In this document: positions 57,916 to 64,000 of the stretch, one piece after another
Layout: each line of letters opens with the position of its first letter
Position numbering within the stretch: the stretch's first letter is position 1
Assembly: GCA_949130495.1 (NCBI GenBank)
Contig: OX422211.1
Location: 535,776,017 to 535,840,016, forward strand
Origin: Sambucus nigra
Lineage: Eukaryota; Streptophyta; Magnoliopsida; Dipsacales; Adoxaceae
Reading direction: 5' to 3'
DNA length: 64,000 nt
Notes under the pieces: model-generated
The model's database searches: none
Seen by the model: only the letters and a program-made list of their open reading frames with translations
Told to the model about the DNA's origin: nothing
Position numbers and translations under genes: made by a program

Positions 57916-58962
57916 TCATTTCTCCTTACTGAGATCCTTAGAGATGAAGATGGGCCTCGGATCTTCTCCTTCTTTCGCCAGGTTCAACTTCTTTAACTTT
58001 TGTGCTTGGGGCTTCGGCTGATCTGCCATGTAATCTGGTTCCTTGGCGACTTCTTCCATAAATTCCTGTATGCTGGAATTATATATCACCATACATTGTC
58101 CCCGTTGATCCACGAGAAAGCATTCATATATCGGGTCAACCTCATCATCATCTTCCTCGTTCGCCCTCTCACATCGTTACAATCGATACACCACCTTTCC
58201 TTCTTTAGTAATGACTTTCTTACATTATCTGCTGGTAGCAGTGACTGCCTTCCTTTTCTTCTCTCTAAAAGCCTCGACCACTCTTTTTCTTGATAACCGG
58301 CTCAGCACGCTTTGTCATTGAACCTTATGCTCCATCAGATCCACTCTGGGCCTCATCCTATCTTTGAGCTACTTCGAGATGTTTTGGGGCCGAGGGACCA
58401 CCTGATGAGCTTCTTTGGTCATTGCTCTTGCGCTGCTTATAACCTATTTACCCTGCTCGTTCAAAGGCCCCATCCTTTCTCTGATCGAGGGAACCCATGC
58501 TCCCTCAATTCTTCTCGTTAAGACCCATACATCCTCTTCCAACTCTGTGTAAAATATCGCGTCTTCCAAGTGAACTTCCTCAACAACGAAGGGCTTCTTC
58601 GTAGCCCTAATGGTCACCTATGTCCCCTTGATGTTCACATTATCACATTAGTGGTATGTAGAATGTACTAGCCCTTGGTTGTGCATCCACACCCTTCCTA
58701 TTAGCAGATGATAGGAATTCGTACTCTCTATTATTTGGAACTTGATATGGAAACTCAAATTTCCCATCACAATCCTAACATTAACATACCCAATGGATTT
58801 GGAAGATTGGTTATCATACCCCGAAATCACCAAGGGCATGGGGACCAACCTTTCTTTCAAAAAATTGGCTGCATGGAAAGAATTGATTGGCATGATATTG
58901 ATGGCAGCACCTCCATCCATAAGAGTCCTTGCAAAGCTAACTCCGTTGACGCTGGCGGTCAC
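57916..58962 (-). pseudogene. E3 protease and linker to RT
   Basis: 58648-58962 is the protease: FARTLMDGGAAINIMP has the active-site Asp, and SYHLLIGRVWMHNQGLVHST is the conserved end. 57916-58113 and the decayed stretch to about 58640 are the linker, with VDQRGQCMVIYNSSIQEFM-like sequence. Stops and shifts lie between 58114 and 58640. Confidence 0.82.
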
Positions 58963-60892
58963 ATAATGTTATGAGGGAACCTTATAACCCTATCTGCATC
59001 GCTGAAGGTTACTTCTGAGAGAAATATCCTAACCAACCTATCCATGGGTCCCTTCCATCTCAGCGAAGGGACTGCATTCTTCCTCGCAATGTCAAGTACT
59101 GCCTGGGTTATCTCTAACCTACTCTCTTTCGGTATCCCCACCTGGTCGAAGAACCAGGTGAATTTCGGGACTGGGTCTGTTTCCTCACCTTCAACATCGT
59201 ACACATTTTCCACGTCTTTGGCGCTTGCCTCATCGTAGGTCAGTACTACATTATCCATTCCCCTCATACAATCTTTTAGAGATTCTTCGTACTCTTCTTG
59301 CTTCCTCATTGACTCTCTTAATCCTCTATCTGCTTCTTCATCATAGACCACTACGAGATTGGCCCCATGTGCTGGCAGTGGATTATTATTGACCTTTTGT
59401 GGAGGTATTTGCAACGTCCCTTCCTTCACGTACTTATCGATAATTCTTCTCAGTGTAAAATAGCTCTCCGTTGGATTTTGGATCCTCCGATGAACCTGGC
59501 AATACTTAGGATCCGCCTTCGGTGTCGCATAGGGTTCCCCAACGGGAATGTCTTTTGGTTCGTAGATCATTCCTCCTTGGACCATCGCGCTGTAACAGCT
59601 GACAGCCTCCTCTACTGTACAAGGTAATGGTGGTGGGTCCTCCCTATTTCTTTCAAACTTTCTCTTATTATCCTTCTTCGGTGCCTTGCCCCATCACCTC
59701 CCTCGGTGTACCCTACCCGTGGGGGCTGAAACCTCCCCCCTGCGGGTTACATCGGCTTCCTAAACATCATGGGCACCACCACCGGATTGGGCCGCACTAC
59801 CAAGGAGATATTTCTTGTCGCTTTTAAGAACGCCAAAAAAGTCCCCTCGCGCATCTCATTGATAAGATTGTGGATGTACTCAGGAAGCAGCCCCTCGGTG
59901 CAAATCTGCAATAATTTGGACTCTTTGGCCTCCTCCCTCATGTCGAGGGATCTTTCCCTGAACCTTCGAACATAGGCTACCACATCTTCCCCATGCCGTT
60001 GCTTCTCCCTATCTAGTTGGGTTAAAGTAAACCCATCTTCTGCCAGAAAGAACTTCTGAACAAACAATACGTGCATCTCCTCCCACGTAGAAACACTCTT
60101 GGGAGATAAATGGGAATACCAGGTATATGCTTTATCAGTTAATGATTTAGAAAACTCCCTCAACCTGAGCTTCTTATTATTGCAATGTGCTCCCAAGTGT
60201 TCAATGAAGCGTTTAATGTGCTCTTTCGGGTTCCCACCTTTTCCTGTGTATTTTTCAAAAATAGGAGGAATATAGTCCTTTGGATAGGGCTCATCGTTGT
60301 ATTCATATGGATAAGGTGTTCGAAAGTCATCATAAACCGAAGCTACCTCGCCAGCCGATTGCGAGGAATCTTATAAAAACTTCAGCATCTCCTTTTGCAT
60401 CTCCTTTCTCATTTTCTCCATGGGTGATGCTACTGGGGAAACAACCAACGGGATAATGGGCTGAGTGCTCGTTGAAGCTAGAGCAGTCGTCACAGTTAGG
60501 GCTGTTGATACTCCTGATGCTCCCACTGCTGGATTCACAACAGAGGGCATGCTTACTAGGATCGTTCCCGCTACACCTGCACTTGGTGGGGCCATTAGGG
60601 CTGCCCCTGGTGTTATGAAGGCATTGTCTTCCAATCCTTCAAGCATCGTTGAAGCTACCGGAGTTTGCAAAAAGTCATAAAACTTACTCATGAGGAGAGC
60701 CACCTGAGTGGGTCCCAACCCTTCACTCGTGGAAGCTTATGTCACCCCTGGAATTCCTGTCGTCTCCTGAACTGGGGGTACCTCTATTCGAGGGGCCCCA
60801 TCCCTTAGAGCCTCCAGTTCTCTCGTAGCTTGCTCTTCATTGTGTTGGATGTCATCAAAGTTGAGCCTTCGATTAACATTATCTTGCACCAT
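58959..60892 (-). pseudogene. gag: E3 gag
   Basis: ATG 60892 gives MVQDNVNRRLNFDDIQHNEE in the same frame as 60371-60718 (Ala/Val/Pro-rich) and the capsid domain 59747-60196 (RLREFSKSLTDKAYTWYSHL, WEEMHVLFVQKFF, VVAYVRRFRERSLDMREEA). A shift near 59740 moves it to 58959-59585, with DPKYCQVHRRIQNPTESYFT (a knuckle-like Cys-His remnant) and an acidic region. Stops near 60740 and 60369. It starts only 22 bp after the PBS. Confidence 0.88.
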
Positions 60893-60914
60893 ACTCCTTA
60901 CTTAGAATAATGCC

Positions 60915-60932
60915 TCCCCAACAGAGTCGCCA
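60915..60932 (-). other. E3 primer binding site (tRNA-Arg type)
   Basis: The minus strand reads TGGCGACTCTGTTGGGGA, two C-to-T differences from the E1 site, two bases inside the LTR. Confidence 0.83.
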
Positions 60933-60934
60933 AA

Positions 60935-62146
60935 TGTAAGAGGGTAGTTTAGATAAGATGGAGGCGTAACCCCTTTTGAGTATGGTAATGATAAGTTAAT
61001 TAGCTAAAACCTTGGATTAGTGATAGAACACACAAACACAAACTCAATGAAGATAAAACTTAGTTAAAACTCACAAATCTCTTGTGTATAACTCATAAGA
61101 TAGTAATGAACTTAGAAGTAACTTAGCTAGAGGGAGAGAGAAGTAAGCACCCTAGATATGCCTCGGCATGCAGCCAAACACACCAACTACCCTTAAGAAT
61201 ATCTATCAAGTATTAAAAGCTTCCTAATAAATAACAATGGTGTATAATCCAACTCTATGGTTTGCAATAACTCTCTAGTAATAACTTCTGAACTCTCAAA
61301 AAGATCTCTTTTGAACTCTCAAAAAGATCATCCTCTCCTAGGGGTGGTTGGGGTCCTTAAATAGCTCCCACACCATCCCCGAGGCAACTTAGTCATTAAA
61401 GACTATGAAATATATCCCTCATACTTTATGTCATAATATTAAATGCTTGATGCACTAGTTGTCTCCACGTCATAAACATTAAATGCCAAGACATGCCTTT
61501 TGCCTAATCCCTATGTGTCAGGGGGATGTTGTCGCAGAGGTGGCTCACCAACTTCCTGACAGCCCCAAATACCACTGTGGTTTACTCAAGTGCAGGTCTA
61601 ATATTATTTAGCTAGCTAGTGACATCACCTATAGTAGATGTGACATTAAGTAGAGGGCGGTTTGGTTCACAACTCAACTCTCAACGGAACTCCAAGCTGC
61701 TCCGCCCGAGGTTCTACGATCAGGGTTCTTCGGTGTTTTACTAGGTGTATTTAAGATGGTTGGGATGAACTCCAACGGTGCCTCACTTCCCAATCCTTCA
61801 AACCAAGTCCCTCTAAAGTTTACACGATGAGGTCATTCGATAGAGTATGAAATCTCTCCAGGCCCTGCCAAGCCTGGTCTCTTGCGAGTACTGTTTGACC
61901 TCACACTAAAACTCTTTATTATTCTCGTTACATAATTACAACCGTTATAGCTTAATGTCAATATAAACAAAGATACAATATGACTAATACAACAAGCTAA
62001 AATACAAGTTGGTATGTTGAGCTGCCTTGCTTGAGCTGCCACACTGAGCTGCCACGCTGAGCTGCCATGGTGCCTTAATCCCCAAAACACTGTTGCTAAT
62101 GTGGAATTACTTCTAATCTCAAAATTATCTTCAAGCCCCCTCTTCA
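60935..62146 (-). repeat. E3 5' LTR
   Basis: TGTAAGAGGG to CTCTTCA on the plus strand; matches 34290-35427. Includes a duplicated CTGAGCTGCCAC at 62045-62070. Confidence 0.9.
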
Positions 62147-62212
62147 CTTTTCATTCTTGATTTTACTGCACAAGTTTCTTACCACCAGACCCCCGTTTCC
62201 CTGTTTTCAGGT

Positions 62213-62740
62213 TAGTGAAGTTGGTGTTACCATTTCTACGGAGTAGGCTGTGAATGTTGTACTGAGAACCACTTAGGTATTATTCTGTTATTCCTGATTT
62301 ATTCGACTATTTGTTAAGGTTTTTAGTTTTGGTGAGTAAGTGTTATTATTAAGGCTATACTTGTTTTGACTTTATCAGACTATCACATTATGCTTAGGAG
62401 TACCTTCCTATTTTGCAGGTAACATACTCACCCCTTTAGGCCTAGGGGCAAACTTTCTACTTCTTATTTATTCTTTAAGTGGGGTTATCTAGCTATTTTT
62501 CTTCCTTTCCCTCACTTATTACCTCTATGATCTTTGTTTTCAAGATCTTGTGATCGAGCCGATTGAGGCGGCTGATGAGGAGGGGCATAACTCTGAGGTC
62601 ATTCGCTCTGACGGTGCTGAAGGTTCTGGCGAGGAGTCCTCCTTCCTCCCTTATGATCTTAAGACTATGAACACGAGTTGTGATGACATTGAAGTAGAGG
62701 CTCCTGAGGCTTTTATGAGGGATTTATGGCATAAGGAGTA
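62213..62740 (+). pseudogene. E5 antisense gene, distal exons
   Basis: After the acceptor CTGTTTTCAG a module VSEVGVTISTE-stop-AVNVV (62215-62276) continues the repeats of 33570-34250. A later exon, 62550-62740, codes an acidic segment (EAADEEGHNSEVIRSDGAEG). No family recognised; like the E3 gene, the tail is acidic and low-complexity. Confidence 0.5.
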
Positions 62741-62854
62741 GCCCAAAAGATTTAGGAGTCACGAGCGGCAGGTATTGGAGAAGATCTTGGAGCACCATAT
62801 TGAGACTTTTACTTTTCAGAGTGTTATTAACATCCATAGCCTCACTGTCTTTAA

Positions 62855-62990
62855 CCTAGTATGAATCTTGGAGCACCATATTGAGATATGACTAACAAGG
62901 GCCATATTGAGATTCATACTAGCATTGGCCCTTGTTAGTCATATCAAGGGCCATATTGAGTTACCTCCGCTAATGCTAGTATGAATCTTC
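62855..62990. repeat. Filler-like junction with inverted and direct repeats
   Basis: GATATGACTAACAAGGGCC at 62885-62903 is perfectly inverted at 62927-62945 (23-bp loop). AAGGGCCATATTGAG occurs at about 62897-62911 and 62946-62960. CTAGTATGAATCTT occurs at 62856-62869 and 62977-62989 and, inverted, at 62912-62924. It lies exactly between antisense-gene sequence and RT sequence, as expected for copied filler at a repaired break. Confidence 0.82.
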
Positions 62991-62999
62991 TCAGGTAAG

Positions 63000-63790
63000 A
63001 AACCTTTCCCCACAATATCTTGAGTTTTTACTGACTTTTCGGTGATGGAATCATTAGAATGGCTTTCCTTTTTTCTTCATCAACTTGCACCCCTTGTCTG
63101 TTTATTACAAAACCCAAAAATTTCCCCGCTGTTACCCCAAAGGCACATTTAAAGGGGTTCATCTTCATCTTGTATTTGTGGCATCTTACGAACATCCACC
63201 TCAGATCCTGAAAATGCTTGCTATCTTTCTTGTACTTCACTACCAAATCATCCACGTAAAATTCCATTATGTCATGAAACATATCATGAAATATGGCCAT
63301 CATGATACACTGATAAGTGGCACTTGCGTTCTTCAGACCAAATGGCATGACTGTGCAGTTGAAGTTCACCAAGTGTGTGCTAAACGTAATTTCTCAGCAT
63401 CAGTTGGTTCCATTCTAATTTGGTTGTAACCATAATACCCATCCATGAAGTTGTACATTTCATGTCCCGCTTTGTCATTAACCAAACTATCAATATTTAG
63501 GAGTTGGAATTCATCTTTTGGACATGCATGATTTAAGTCTCTGAAGTCTACGTGGATCCTTATTTGTGTCTTGTCCTTCTTAGCTACCAGTACAATGCTT
63601 GAGAGCCATATGGGGTGATGAATTAGCTTGATAAAGCCTACTACCAACAATTTCTCCACTTCTACTTTGATTTTGAGGTTTAGCTCAGCCTTGTAAGTGT
63701 GAGTGGCTTGCCTTACTGGTAGAGCATTGAGGAGCATATTCAACTTGTGGGATCTTACTTGTAGATCTATCATGAGCATTTTTGTGTACT
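63000..63790 (-). pseudogene. E5 reverse transcriptase
   Basis: Two overlapping frames, 63366-63779 and 63028-63372, cover RT: LPVRQATHTYKAELNLKIKV, LVAKKDKTQIRIHVDFRDLN, FMDGYYGYNQIRMEP, MPFGLKNASATYQ, FYVDDLV (63246-63257) and NPFKCAFGVTAGKFLGFVI, ending SPKSQ at the junction. A frameshift near 63370 joins them. Catalytic Asp residues kept. The protein stops abruptly at the filler junction, before RNase H. Confidence 0.87.
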
Positions 63791-64000
63791 TCTATACGAA
63801 TAAGTCTATAAACTCCTTAAGCAGGTTAATGATTTCCTCCCTCTGATTAGGGTTCAATCCTTTGGAGATAAAGATAGGCCTCATGTCTCCCCCTTCTACT
63901 CCTAAGTTTATCTCTTCTAGCTTTTCGAGTTGTTCCCCTGGCCCATCTTGCATACACTTAAGTGCCTCTTCAGGCTCCTCTATATGTTCAGTAATGTGGG
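63791..64000 (-). pseudogene. E5 protease-RT linker (partial)
   Basis: Decayed continuation upstream of RT, with EGGDMRPIFISKGLNPNQ-like residues corresponding to DPRPIFISKDLSKEK of the E3 linker at about 57916-57960. Runs past the window end. Confidence 0.6.

Larger units (their letters stand above)
34290..62146 (-). mobile_element. E3: Tat-type element, about 15 kb without the nested E4
   Basis: LTRs of 1138 and 1212 bp flank, in minus-strand order, PBS, a 22-bp leader, gag, protease, RT, gRNH, aRNH, an integrase with a doubled zinc module, the downstream part of an antisense gene, E4, the upstream part of that gene, a polypurine tract and the 3' LTR. No exact 5-bp target duplication (AATTT left, CTTTT right). 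It sits in an intron-like part of the E5 antisense gene. RT motifs differ from E1/E2 and resemble E5. Confidence 0.9.
62147..64000 (-). mobile_element. E5-right: rest of the element hosting E3, running out of the window
   Basis: Antisense exons at the left, then a scrambled junction at 62855-62990, then RT on the minus strand, leading upstream into the protease-RT linker (63790-64000). RNase H and integrase, which should lie between RT and the antisense gene, are missing, so several kilobases have been deleted. RT type matches E3. Confidence 0.8.

Overview
This window is plant nuclear DNA made almost entirely of nested and abutting Ty3/gypsy LTR retrotransposons of the Tat/Ogre type. Evidence is the Tat layout of the pol regions (gypsy RNase H followed by a second, archaeal-type RNase H before integrase), tRNA-Arg-like primer binding sites, extra antisense genes between integrase and the 3' LTR, plant-only domains in those genes (plant mobile domain; putative gypsy-type transposon domain, PF04195), GT-AG introns and plant MITEs. 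I see no host gene, rRNA, tRNA or CRISPR. It looks like repeat-rich heterochromatin of an angiosperm with a large transposon load; I cannot name the species. All gag-pol units lie on the minus strand, and all their extra genes lie on the plus strand.

Layout, left to right. E1 (1-9249, cut by the window edge): aRNase H, gRNase H, RT, protease, gag, leader, PBS and the 5' LTR (7182-9249). E0 (9250-13257): only the antisense gene block of a related element, genes A and B. E2 (13258-31164): a complete but decayed element with 3' LTR, 47-bp tandem repeats, antisense genes A and B, integrase to gag, leader, PBS and 5' LTR; a hAT-type MITE sits in its gag. E5-left (31165-34289): antisense-gene region of another element, carrying a Tourist-like MITE that itself contains a foldback MITE. 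E3 (34290-62146): large element with a PMD-type antisense gene, interrupted by E4. E4 (38742-51659): the youngest-looking element, with a perfect 5-bp target duplication, a nearly intact spliced antisense gene of PF04195 type, and a 2.3-kb array of 128-bp repeats. E5-right (62147-64000): more antisense exons, a filler-DNA junction, and an RT that runs out of the window.

How it fits together: each element was built to make gag-protease-RT-RNase H-integrase from its LTR promoter on the minus strand, and one or two extra proteins from separate promoters on the plus strand. The A and B genes of E0/E2 have their own TATA boxes, matching exon structures in two copies, and share a palindromic TGTCGATCGGCA-like motif with the LTR promoter. 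All recognisable LTR-element insertions here landed in the antisense-gene region of another such element. Most coding regions are broken by stops, frameshifts and deletions; most stops I could check against a sister copy or a conserved motif look like C-to-T changes in CAA, CAG, CGA or TGG codons. The most unusual content is the independently promoted antisense gene pair, the repeat arrays next to the antisense genes, and the rearranged junctions.
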